From NCBI GenBank assembly GCA_027625095.1, contig JAQBXN010000016.1, forward strand, positions 1 through 64,000: a stretch of 64,000 bases of DNA. Reading direction: 5' to 3'. A program made the position numbers and the translations under genes. Below the pieces are notes generated by a model. That model saw only the letters and a list, made by a program, of their open reading frames with translations, had not been told where the DNA came from and did no database searches. Source of the stretch: Planctomycetota bacterium (GTDB taxonomy: Bacteria; Planctomycetota; PUPC01; JACPCR01). Below are positions 10,090 through 19,148 of the stretch, piece by piece (position 1 is the stretch's first letter; each line of letters opens with the position of its first letter).

Positions 10090-10442
10090 GGGGAGGTTGG
10101 GACGCAGGGTCGGAAGAGTTTTGGATATCGAGGCTCCCGAACACGCACGTTCCCATAAATGAGTTGGCTGGACGGATCGAAGGTGGGGCGGTATTTAACC
10201 GCTGTTTGCGTCGGTGTCACACCCTTTGCCTGAAATTCCTGAAATCCTTGGAAATTACGATGATACAAGGGCGCACATGCGATTAGTCAATGGGAGTTCA
10301 GGCCTGTGAATTCTGGCCGAAGTGAGAAGAACTCCGCAAAGTATAGCCTGGAATTTTTGAGCCAGGTCCAGAGGAGGCAGTGATACGAAGTTTCCAAAGC
10401 TGAAATACTGAAAACGCCCCAGAGCTGAACACTGATAGCCAC

Positions 10443-11798
10443 ATGAAAGTAAATCTCATCACTCTCTACGTCTGCTCCATACTGCCCCTTCCAGCCGCGG
10501 AAGAGATTCAGCTCGACCTTCCCGGTTGCATTTCCCTCGCGCTGAAACAGAGCCCGCAACTTAAAGCCTCCGACCACGAGGTGGCACTCGCCCAGGCCAG
10601 GCTCAAGGAGGCCCGCTCTGGTAGAAAGCCCCGGCTCGAGGTTTTGAACTTCGCCGGCGCCGTCCCCGAGGCGCGCGGGGATGCTGTCAACTCCAGGGAC
10701 AAAACTACGGACACGGATGGCCTCGGACCGTTCGACCGGCTGGAGGTAACTCTCATCCAGCCCATTTACACGTTCGGTAAATTAAGTGCATACGTGGATG
10801 CAGCCCTGCACGGTGTGGAGGCCGAGCGCGCTAAGCGCAAACAGAAGAGAGGTGAGCTCATTTTCCATGTGAAAAAACTCTATTATTCGAATCTGCTGAA
10901 TGTGGACTTGAAGAATCTGCTCACCCAGACAAACAAGGCCTTCGGTGAAGCACATGACACCATGCAGGCCATCATCGAAGGCGACAGGAAAGCTCCTGAT
11001 GGGAAAGAACCGGCCATGCTGGATTTCGTGAAACTCAAGGTCGGCCTTGCACAGGTCTCCTCCAACCTGAAGCGAATCACTCATGCAGAAGAACTGACCC
11101 GTACGGCCCTGAAGCAGGCCCTTGGCTTGAAGGATGAGTCGGTTCTGAAGATCAAAGAGGAATCCCTGCAGTCCGAATCTTCTGAATCCCATGACCTGAA
11201 CTTTTATGTGGATCAAACATTCCTCAATCGACCGGAATGGCAGCAACTGGAGGCCGGTCTCCAGGCAAAGGAATCACTGATAAACGCTACCAGGAAGGAT
11301 TACTATCCCGAGGTTTTCGTGGCCGTCCCGTTCCGGTATGCGGTGGCAGGGAATCGGGACGATCAGAAAAATCCGTTCGTCAGTGACGATTTCAATTTCG
11401 TAGAAGGCGGCCCGGTGGTCGGCCTTCGCTGGCAATTCAACTTCGGGAAGAGTGCCAAAGTCGAGCAGGCGAAAGAAGAGCACAATATCCTGCTCGCCCA
11501 GCGCGAAGAAGCCCGAACAGGCTTCGCCCTCGAAATCCGTAAAGCATGGCTGGCCGTTGAAGAAATGGAGGAAGGCGTCACCCTCATGCGCAAAGCACGC
11601 GGCGCTGCCAGGGCCCTGATTGCAGGCAGTAATGCCATTGCTGACATGGGCGTCCAGGATCTCGAGGAACTCTTCGAAGCTTACGGACTGTACACGAAAG
11701 CTGAGAGCGATTACCTGCTGGCGATATACGAATACAACATCTCGCTTGCACAGCTCAGCCTCAAGGTGGGCCTGGAGGTGACGAAGCTGGAATATTGA
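10443..11798 (+). CDS. TolC family outer membrane efflux protein
   Basis: LPGCISLALKQSPQLKASDHEVALAQARLKEARSGRKPRL, VTLIQPIYTFGK, LAIYEYNISLAQLSLKVG. Confidence 0.85.
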   Translation: MKVNLITLYVCSILPLPAAEEIQLDLPGCISLALKQSPQLKASDHEVALAQARLKEARSGRKPRLEVLNFAGAVPEARGDAVNSRDKTTDTDGLGPFDRLEVTLIQPIYTFGKLSAYVDAALHGVEAERAKRKQKRGELIFHVKKLYYSNLLNVDLKNLLTQTNKAFGEAHDTMQAIIEGDRKAPDGKEPAMLDFVKLKVGLAQVSSNLKRITHAEELTRTALKQALGLKDESVLKIKEESLQSESSESHDLNFYVDQTFLNRPEWQQLEAGLQAKESLINATRKDYYPEVFVAVPFRYAVAGNRDDQKNPFVSDDFNFVEGGPVVGLRWQFNFGKSAKVEQAKEEHNILLAQREEARTGFALEIRKAWLAVEEMEEGVTLMRKARGAARALIAGSNAIADMGVQDLEELFEAYGLYTKAESDYLLAIYEYNISLAQLSLKVGLEVTKLEY

Positions 11799-11868
11799 TA
11801 TTCCTGGTCACGAAGACGCATAGTTGCAGCCCTTGACAGCCCACCGCATCTAACTAGACTGACTAGTT

Positions 11869-12144
11869 ATGAACAAAACATGGCAATTACAGGATGCAAA
11901 AGCCCGGTTCAGTGAGGTTGTAGACCTCGCCGTGTCAGAGGGTCCACAGTATGTGACGAAAAGAGGTAAGCCTGCCGTGGTAATTGTCTCAGTTGAAGAA
12001 TTTACGAAAGCAAATAGGGCCTCCTCAAGGAAGACGAGGTCTCTGTTAGACCTCATCCAGGCGTGCCCTGCCCCAGAGATATTCGACTTCATTGAGGAAG
12101 ATCGAAAGGCTGAGGATTATGGGCGGAATGTGGAACTCGAATAG
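11869..12144 (+). CDS. Type II antitoxin, Phd/YefM family
   Basis: WQLQDAKARFSEVVDLAVSEGPQYVTKRGKPAVVIVSVEEF; immediately upstream of PIN toxin. Confidence 0.9.
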   Translation: MNKTWQLQDAKARFSEVVDLAVSEGPQYVTKRGKPAVVIVSVEEFTKANRASSRKTRSLLDLIQACPAPEIFDFIEEDRKAEDYGRNVELE

Positions 12145-12161
12145 GGTCAGAGATTGCCGAA

Positions 12162-12569
12162 ATGCGATTCTTGTTGGACACCAACGTAATCAGCGAGTTG
12201 CGGAAGCGCAGACCAAGCCGGCCGGTCCAGAACTGGCTCCTTCAGAATGAATCTTCCTGCGCTATCTGTGAGTTGGTAATCGGTGAACTGATAAAAGGCG
12301 CCTATAGATTAGCCCCTGGCGATCTGCGTGCTCAGACCATAGATTGGATTAACGCCGTCGAAGAACAGTTTGAGGACAAGACACTCTCTTTGGATCTTGC
12401 TGTACTCAAGAGGTGGGGCGAGTTATGCGGTGAGAGTCTACGGATGGGCAGAAAGCTTTCGGTGATGGACAGTCTCATTGCGGCGACGGCTCTAACTCAC
12501 AGTCTGATTATCGTTACAAGAAACACTGGCGATTTCCCAAGTGGTGTGCCAACCCTGAATCCCTGGTGA
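12162..12569 (+). CDS. PIN domain toxin, VapC family
   Basis: MRFLLDTNVISELRK, LVIGELIKGAYRL, MDSLIAATALTHSLIIVTRNTGDF acidic motifs. Confidence 0.92.
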   Translation: MRFLLDTNVISELRKRRPSRPVQNWLLQNESSCAICELVIGELIKGAYRLAPGDLRAQTIDWINAVEEQFEDKTLSLDLAVLKRWGELCGESLRMGRKLSVMDSLIAATALTHSLIIVTRNTGDFPSGVPTLNPW

Positions 12570-12604
12570 GCTTCCTCATCCAGTCGCGTCAGACTGCATC
12601 GAAC

Positions 12605-14140
12605 TCAAGAAAGCTTCCTGACGAAGTTCACTACCTTCTGTTTCCACGGTTTGAAGGTTGTCAAATTGTAAGCCCCGGCGACTCTCTTAATCGCTTCAGC
12701 CTGGGTTGGGTAGGGGAATATGACGTTGCCCAGAGAGCCGAGTGAGAGCTTGTTTACCATAGCGGTAGTGATGAGGCTGATCAGGTCGCCTGCATGTTTT
12801 GCCACGATGGTGGCGCCGACAATGGTGCCGGTACCCTTCTTTACGTGCACCTTTACGAAACCCTCCTCATCCCCATCAGCCAATCCGCGATCCGTCTCGC
12901 CGATCGCGTGAGTAAAGGTATCTATGGCGATACCGGCCTCTTCGGCATCCTTGTCATACATGCCTACATGGGCAATCTCCGGATCGGTGTACGTCGCCCA
13001 GGGAATGACAAGCTTCTTCGTAGACCATTTGGAAAAACCGAATGGTGAAGCGAGCGCGTTCTTAAAGACAATCTTCGCCATCGCATCCGCTACATGCGTG
13101 AATTTGTACGGGAAACAGATGTCACCCGCCGCAAAGATTCTTGGGTTGGCGGTCTGCAGATAGTCATTGACCTTCACGCCCGACCGTTCGTCCCATTCGA
13201 CGCCAACCTTGTCCAGATTCAGGCCCTCGACATTCGGGGCACGGCCGACCGCAAGGAGAATCTCATCAACCTGGATGGATTGTCCCTTTGCTCCATCCCT
13301 ATCGAATCGAATCGTCTTCCCACCTTCGTCTTGCTCCATACCCTTGATCTTGCATCCGGTGATCAGGTTGATGCCGTCCTTGATCAGTGCATTTTCTACG
13401 ATTTTGGCCGCATCCCTGTCTTCTCGAATGAGGATCTGCGGGGCGACCTCTAACAGGTGCAGTTCGGCCCCAAATCGCCGAAAGGCCTGTGCAAGCTCAC
13501 AACCAATGGGGCCGCCACCGATAACTGCCAGGCGTTTGGGAAGTTCGGCGAGCTGAAAGACGGTCTCGTTATTCAGGTAGCCGACTTCCTCGAGGCCGGG
13601 TATCGGCAGCTTGGCTGCCCGGTTGCCGGTGGCGATGACAGCCTTTCTGAATTTCAGCTTTGCGTCACCCACCGCTACTGTCTGGTCATCAACAAAATTG
13701 CCGGACCCGATAAAGACATCGATCCCCTTCCCGGTATACCTTTCGGCAGAATCATGATGGCTGATTCCGGCGCGAACCGCGCGCATGCGTTCCATGACCG
13801 CTGCAAAATCCACTTCAACACCGTCAGGCACCTTCACTCCGAGCCGTCCTGCATCCCGAATATTGCCGACTGCTTTTCCTGAAGCGATGAGACATTTCGA
13901 AGGCACACAGCCGACGTTCAGGCAGTCGCCACCCATCAGGTGTCGCTCGATCAATGCAACCTTGGCGCCCGTGCCCGCACCAATCAAAGAAGTAATCAAC
14001 CCGGCCGGCCCCGCCCCGATGACAACCATGTCATAGAGATCTTGCGGGGACGGGTTTTTCCAGTCACTCGGGTGCACATGGTCTAAAAGCACTTTGTTGT
14101 GCTTGTCCATGGGCAGCATTTCAACGACGTCTGTAGACAT
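12605..14140 (-). CDS. FAD-dependent pyridine nucleotide-disulfide oxidoreductase (mercuric reductase/Lpd-like)
   Basis: VVIGAGPAGLITSLIGAGTGAKVALIE, GGDCLNVGCVPSKCLI, GGGPIGCELAQAFRRFG, FAAGDICFPYKFTHVAD. Confidence 0.9.
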   Translation of the reverse strand: MSTDVVEMLPMDKHNKVLLDHVHPSDWKNPSPQDLYDMVVIGAGPAGLITSLIGAGTGAKVALIERHLMGGDCLNVGCVPSKCLIASGKAVGNIRDAGRLGVKVPDGVEVDFAAVMERMRAVRAGISHHDSAERYTGKGIDVFIGSGNFVDDQTVAVGDAKLKFRKAVIATGNRAAKLPIPGLEEVGYLNNETVFQLAELPKRLAVIGGGPIGCELAQAFRRFGAELHLLEVAPQILIREDRDAAKIVENALIKDGINLITGCKIKGMEQDEGGKTIRFDRDGAKGQSIQVDEILLAVGRAPNVEGLNLDKVGVEWDERSGVKVNDYLQTANPRIFAAGDICFPYKFTHVADAMAKIVFKNALASPFGFSKWSTKKLVIPWATYTDPEIAHVGMYDKDAEEAGIAIDTFTHAIGETDRGLADGDEEGFVKVHVKKGTGTIVGATIVAKHAGDLISLITTAMVNKLSLGSLGNVIFPYPTQAEAIKRVAGAYNLTTFKPWKQKVVNFVRKLS

Positions 14141-14172
14141 GGGAAGAATGGTTGTTGGTTATTGGTTGACGG

Positions 14173-14916
14173 TTAGGAGTCCGACGTCACAGCTTCATCA
14201 AGAGCTTTCCTGGCCACCTTTGTCACAAAGACCGTGACGATCACAGTGACAACCAGGCCGCCGTAGAAAAGCGCTTTCTGTCCAAGGGTCTTCTCGGCCC
14301 CGGTATCGGAAAACAGGCTGGCAACGCTTTGCACAAGCGTGCCGAGATACACGTACATCACGGTGCCGGGCATCATGCCTATCCACGAGCCCAGGACGTA
14401 ATCCTTGAATTTGACCTTCGTAAGGCCGTATGCGTAGTTCAGGAGGTTGAACGGGAAAACCGGCGAGAGCCGTGTCAGCAGAACGATTTTGAATCCTTCG
14501 TTCGACACCGCCGCGTCAATGGCTGCAAACTTTTCGTTTCCAGCGATCTTCTTCTCGATGGCGCCCCTGGCGAAGTAACGTCCCAGCAGGAAAGACAGGG
14601 CAGCACCGGTAGTTGAAGCTACCGAGACCATGATCGCCCCGCTGACAACGCCGAACAATAACCCCGCAGCCAAGGTAAGAACCGATCCGGGTATAAACAG
14701 GATGCTGCAAAGAATGTAAATGACAGAGAAGATAATCGGCCCCCAGGGACCGAGACCTTGAATCCACTCCAGCACACTCTGCAGATAGGTATGGAAGTTG
14801 AATACCTTCGCGCTGATCAGAAGCCCGGCCACAACAAAGGTAGCGATTATGAGTTTTGCCTTGCCGCCCGATGCGGCCGTCTCTTGTGGCGTACTTTGAG
14901 AGTTGTCGTCAGACAT
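14173..14916 (-). CDS. TVP38/TMEM64 family membrane protein
   Basis: LLFGVVSGAIMVSVASTTGAALSFLLGRYFAR, LLTRLSPVFPFNLLNYAYGLTKVKFKDYVLGSWIGMMPGTVMYVYLG. Confidence 0.9.
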   Translation of the reverse strand: MSDDNSQSTPQETAASGGKAKLIIATFVVAGLLISAKVFNFHTYLQSVLEWIQGLGPWGPIIFSVIYILCSILFIPGSVLTLAAGLLFGVVSGAIMVSVASTTGAALSFLLGRYFARGAIEKKIAGNEKFAAIDAAVSNEGFKIVLLTRLSPVFPFNLLNYAYGLTKVKFKDYVLGSWIGMMPGTVMYVYLGTLVQSVASLFSDTGAEKTLGQKALFYGGLVVTVIVTVFVTKVARKALDEAVTSDS

Positions 14917-14957
14917 TATCGACCAGGGGGTGGTAGAGATGAACGGAACTCAACAGA

Positions 14958-15725
14958 TCACTTCTCGTTCAGCGACCAGTCGTAGTCGGTGTAACTGATA
15001 CTGTAGCCGGGCTGTAGAAGAGCTTCGCGGTCCGCATCAGGAAAGAAGGGCCGGACGAAAAGGAGCACCGATCCCGAACTCTTTACAAAGTCTTCCGCAT
15101 ACCAACTGAAAATCTTCGAGAGGTGGACCGTTTTCGTTTTCGTGTCGACTCGATTCTTCGTCCGTTCGGATAAGAACACATTTCCCTGATCCTTGAGCTG
15201 GTCATCCAATTTCTCGGCGACGAAAGGTTCATCCCTCAAAGGTGGGCATCCTTTCGCGGCACAAACGAGAGCAAAGTGAACGCGTGCGTCCGAAAACTGT
15301 TTTCGAATGATGCTGTGCTCCAGTTTGTTCAGGGTCGTTTTCTTACCAAACAGATCGACAACCACCTCATCCCACGGACCGCTGAAAATCCCGCCAATCT
15401 TCTTGATACTGACGACGGGGTAGTTATCGACGATGAGTTGGAAGGTCTCGGAGTTATACAGATTGATATAGAAAGCGAGTTGCTGGTCTTTCGACCAGCT
15501 CTTGAATTCTGCCTCACGAACCGCGGACGTTTGCTTGAGATAGTTGTCGAGCTCGCTCCTGTCGCCCTTGAGGGCCTTGTAATTCACCAGCCCATCCTTC
15601 AAGTGCTTCTTGAGTACCTTGTCCAATAGCGCATGGCTGTGGTCGAAATCCGCCGCATTACAAGAGACGGTCATGCTCGCCAGTGCTGGAACACAGATGC
15701 TTAGCAGCAGGGCTCGGTATTTCAT
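14958..15725 (-). CDS. DUF547 domain-containing secreted protein
   Basis: FYINLYNSETFQLIVDNYPV, LNKLEHSIIRKQFSDARVHFALVCAAKGCPPLRDEPF. Confidence 0.9.
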   Translation of the reverse strand: MKYRALLLSICVPALASMTVSCNAADFDHSHALLDKVLKKHLKDGLVNYKALKGDRSELDNYLKQTSAVREAEFKSWSKDQQLAFYINLYNSETFQLIVDNYPVVSIKKIGGIFSGPWDEVVVDLFGKKTTLNKLEHSIIRKQFSDARVHFALVCAAKGCPPLRDEPFVAEKLDDQLKDQGNVFLSERTKNRVDTKTKTVHLSKIFSWYAEDFVKSSGSVLLFVRPFFPDADREALLQPGYSISYTDYDWSLNEK

Positions 15726-15861
15726 GTTCGATTCCCGTGTATGATTCTGCAGCCTCTCTGTCGAGGCGTGAGGATGAATCTTACTTCAATTTAGATTCTG
15801 ATGGGAGCAGTTGAAGGATGGAAGGTCGGAGGTGTCTCTATTTATCCCCGAAGCATGAACC

Positions 15862-16206
15862 ATGAACCATTTTCAATGCACGCGCTGCGGAGACTGTTGT
15901 AAAAACGTTGACACCGCGACCCTCGTTGGCGATGACGACCTGATGCGTTGGGTTGCAGAGGGGCGAAGAGACCTTCTGGATTTTCGTGATGACACGGGGC
16001 GGCTCTGGTACGACCCTACTCCTAAACCTCGTGGCTGCCCACACCTGCGGCAGGAATCAAACGGGATGCATACCTGTTCAATCCATGAGACCAAGCCAAT
16101 CCGCTGCCGAAATTTTCCGGACGTGGAGGTAAGTAAAGGAAAGCTCATCAGTGTGGATAAATGGGCCGCACAGCATTGCCCAGGAGTGGCGGCGATGAAA
16201 GTGTAA
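15862..16206 (+). CDS. YkgJ family cysteine cluster protein
   Basis: FQCTRCGDCCKNVDTATL, CPHLRQESNGMHTCSIHETKPIRCRNFP. Confidence 0.9.
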   Translation: MNHFQCTRCGDCCKNVDTATLVGDDDLMRWVAEGRRDLLDFRDDTGRLWYDPTPKPRGCPHLRQESNGMHTCSIHETKPIRCRNFPDVEVSKGKLISVDKWAAQHCPGVAAMKV

Positions 16207-16389
16207 TGAGTAAGCGGGCGCCGGATATCTCCCCTAAGCTCCGATTCAGTAAGTGGCCATGGGGCTCAGCGACATGTCATGGCGCTCGCGGAGCGCCCGC
16301 ACCACATCCCAAACAGTAATGCAAGAAGTGCCCTGACAAGTAAAACACCCACCACGGTTTTATTACTCATTACTCATTATTACTCACGA

Positions 16390-17103
16390 ATGCTTATCTA
16401 CCCTGCAATTGACCTCAAAGGCGGCAAATGCGTGCGGCTCCGCCAGGGTCGAGCGGACGACACAACGGTCTTTTCGGAACAGCCGGAAGACATGGCAAGA
16501 AAGTGGCAGGACAAGGGCGCGGAGTACCTGCATGTGGTCGATCTCGATGGTGCCTTTGAGGGTAAACCGGCCAATCTTGAAGCAATTGGAAAGATCGCCG
16601 CGGCCATAAGTATCCCCGTACAAGTAGGAGGTGGTATCCGGACGAACGAAGCTGCGAGCGAGCTTATCGACCTCGGCATCTCAAGGCTCATCATCGGTAC
16701 CGCCGCCCTGCGCGAGCCGGAGTGGTTTGCAAATCTGGCAAACACATTCGAAGGCAAGATAGCTGTTGGCATCGACGCCCAGAATGGCAAAGTCGCCATT
16801 AAAGGTTGGGTAGAGGTATCCGATACAACCGTTTTCGACTTTCTGCCCGACCTGGAAGCTCTGCCTCTCTCTGCCCTGATTTACACCGACATCAGCAAAG
16901 ACGGCATGATGGCCGGCCCGAACTTCGAATCGACCGAGGAGGTGGCCAGGAAGACATCGATTCCGGTCATCGCATCAGGCGGCGTCACAACAATCGAAGA
17001 CGTGAAGCGACTGTCGAAGCTCCCACTTAACGGAATGATCATCGGCCGCGCTATTTACGAGGGGACAATCGAATTGGAGGAGGCGATCCGAGAGGCGAGG
17101 TAG
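16390..17103 (+). CDS. hisA: 1-(5-phosphoribosyl)-5-[(5-phosphoribosylamino)methylideneamino]imidazole-4-carboxamide isomerase
   Basis: MLIYPAIDLKGGKCVRLRQG, VGGGIRT, ISRLIIGTAAL, VAIKGW, YTDISKDGMMAGPN, VIASGGVTT. Confidence 0.95.
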   Translation: MLIYPAIDLKGGKCVRLRQGRADDTTVFSEQPEDMARKWQDKGAEYLHVVDLDGAFEGKPANLEAIGKIAAAISIPVQVGGGIRTNEAASELIDLGISRLIIGTAALREPEWFANLANTFEGKIAVGIDAQNGKVAIKGWVEVSDTTVFDFLPDLEALPLSALIYTDISKDGMMAGPNFESTEEVARKTSIPVIASGGVTTIEDVKRLSKLPLNGMIIGRAIYEGTIELEEAIREAR

Positions 17104-17109
17104 GGGATG

Positions 17110-17345
17110 TGAATGGTTGATGGTTGATGGTGAATGGTGAATCCTGAATCCTAAAGGAACACCTTAGACCGAAGGAAGAAGAAGAAGAAGAAGAAGAAGA
17201 AGAAAGAAAAGAAGAAAGAAAAGAAGAAAAAAGAAGACTCCCCGCGGAGCGTGGAGACCACGATTGTAGACCTCTGAATCCTGAATCCTGAATCCTGGAG
17301 AGCAGCAGAAAGCCACTCTGGCCACATCCATTCACCATTCACATC
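17110..17345. repeat. Intergenic low-complexity block: heptamer/octamer repeats (gttgatg / tgaatcc) flanking a polypurine (GAA)n tract at ~17164-17237
   Basis: Direct reading: gaatggttgatggttgatggtgaatggtgaatcctgaatcc ... gaagaagaagaagaagaagaagaaagaaaagaagaaag ... ctgaatcctgaatcctgaatcc. Confidence 0.9.
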
Positions 17346-17351
17346 CGTGTT

Positions 17352-19145
17352 CTATCCCGCGCTTGCTGCTTCATTCATGAAGTTTTCCTGCGCCTTGAAC
17401 AACCTTGCGTAGTGGCCATTTTTTGCCATGAGCACGGTGTGCGTTCCCTGCTCGACCACGCGGCCTTCGATGAGCACGATGACCCGGTCGGCACGCATGG
17501 CGGTAGAAAGGCGGTGGGTGATGATCAGGAAGGTTCGGCCTTTCATGGCCTTTTCCACGGTCTCCTCAATGAGTTCCGCTGTCTCGCCATCCAGGGCTGA
17601 AGTGGTGTCGTCCAAGAGAAGGACGGTCGGGTCGGTCACCAGTGCCATGGCGAATGCGAGACGTTGACGTTGCCCCCCGGAAAGTGTGACACCCTTGTTG
17701 CCGATGATGGTGTCGTAACCTTGGGGCATGGTCTCGATGAAGCCGTGAATATGGGCCTGTTCTGCCGCGCTGACGACATCGGCCTCGGTCGCCTCCGGGT
17801 GGCCGTATCGTATGACCTCTCTGATCGACATGGAAAAGAGAATCGGTTCCTGGGGAACGATGCGGACGTTGCGGCGCAGGTCGGCGAGCCGAATGTCTTT
17901 AGTTTCGTGCTTATCGAGAAAGACCCGCCCTTTTGTTGGATCGTAGAACCTGACGATGATGTGGGCGAGCGTTGACTTGCCCGAACCTGATGGACCTACG
18001 AGAGCGACGCGTTCTCCGGGCCGGATATCAAGATCTACATTCCTCAGTGTCTGCTGAGTGTAGCCCGGGTATCGGAACCAGACGCCTTCGCATCGCAGCC
18101 GCCCGCGGGCTTTGCCAATCTCGATGGCATCTTCCGAATCTTCGATGGTCACTTCCTTATCGAGGACTTCAAAAATCTTAGTCGCGCTTACTGAGAGCTG
18201 TTGTACCTGGGCATGCAGATTCAGCAGTTGAGCCAGAGGGCCAAACATCACCATGGAAGAGCCGTAAAAGAAAAGGAATTCGCCGACGGTCATAGCGCCC
18301 TCTTTTACACCCAGCACACCGTAGTAAAGCACGACGGCCAGTCCCACGGCCGAGAAAGTCGGATAGAGCGCAGTAAGGATGGCATTGTATTTTACGCCGA
18401 TTCGCTGAAGCCGGAAGCGGGTGACACCGGCATCAAGGAAGCGCTTGCGTTCACGGTTCTCCTGGCCGAAACATTTCACCACGCGTATCCCGTTCAGTGC
18501 TTCGCCGACGTAACCGAACATGGTGGCATTTTCCGTCCGCACCTTGTCATGAATCTCTCTCACCTTCGGGATCACCATCTGATGCAGACCGATGCAGAAC
18601 GGCATGGCCGACAGCGCCAGTAATGCGAGTTGCCAGTCGATGCCGAAAATGACCCAGAGTCCGATGCAGAGGGCTGTGATGGATTGAACAGCCGGTACGA
18701 AAATTCCATTGACGCTGCGGTTAATGGTTTCGATATCATCCAGTACCCGCGCCATCAGTTTGCCGGGGATCATGGAATCAAAGTAATCCTGTTGGAGCTG
18801 CTGCAGCTTGTCATGAATCTGCTGCCGGGCTTCTTTCACCACGCTGAATGAGAGCACACGGAGTTGGTGTTCAAAGAGGGGGCGTAACGCGAGCAGGATG
18901 AGCCGAAATCCGATGAGTCCCATTACCACGAAATAGAAAACATTCATACGCTCGTTCTGCGGGGGGACCGTGTTCGCGCCTGCGCTGGCAATTTTGATGA
19001 AAAGGACATCATCGACCATCATCTTCGTAAAGTACATATTGACGTAAGGGGCCATCGAAGCGGCGGTCGCCAGGAGCGAGAGGCCCAGCAAGCGCAGCCA
19101 GTACGGCGCCACAAAACGTCGATATAGTTCGATGATCTCTTTCAT
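17352..19145 (-). CDS. ABC exporter half-transporter (TMD-NBD), canonical LSGGQ but Walker B LLLDDT (Asp at catalytic Glu position)
   Basis: VGPSGSGKSTL Walker A, LSGGQRQRL, VLLLDDTTSALD, ITHRL; adjacent partner 19149..21026. Confidence 0.93.
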   Translation of the reverse strand: MKEIIELYRRFVAPYWLRLLGLSLLATAASMAPYVNMYFTKMMVDDVLFIKIASAGANTVPPQNERMNVFYFVVMGLIGFRLILLALRPLFEHQLRVLSFSVVKEARQQIHDKLQQLQQDYFDSMIPGKLMARVLDDIETINRSVNGIFVPAVQSITALCIGLWVIFGIDWQLALLALSAMPFCIGLHQMVIPKVREIHDKVRTENATMFGYVGEALNGIRVVKCFGQENRERKRFLDAGVTRFRLQRIGVKYNAILTALYPTFSAVGLAVVLYYGVLGVKEGAMTVGEFLFFYGSSMVMFGPLAQLLNLHAQVQQLSVSATKIFEVLDKEVTIEDSEDAIEIGKARGRLRCEGVWFRYPGYTQQTLRNVDLDIRPGERVALVGPSGSGKSTLAHIIVRFYDPTKGRVFLDKHETKDIRLADLRRNVRIVPQEPILFSMSIREVIRYGHPEATEADVVSAAEQAHIHGFIETMPQGYDTIIGNKGVTLSGGQRQRLAFAMALVTDPTVLLLDDTTSALDGETAELIEETVEKAMKGRTFLIITHRLSTAMRADRVIVLIEGRVVEQGTHTVLMAKNGHYARLFKAQENFMNEAASAG

Positions 19146-19148
19146 GTC

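Noticed and set aside
11869-12569. TA pair as a novel defence system
   Set aside because: Ordinary Phd/YefM-VapC type II module with canonical motifs and gene order.
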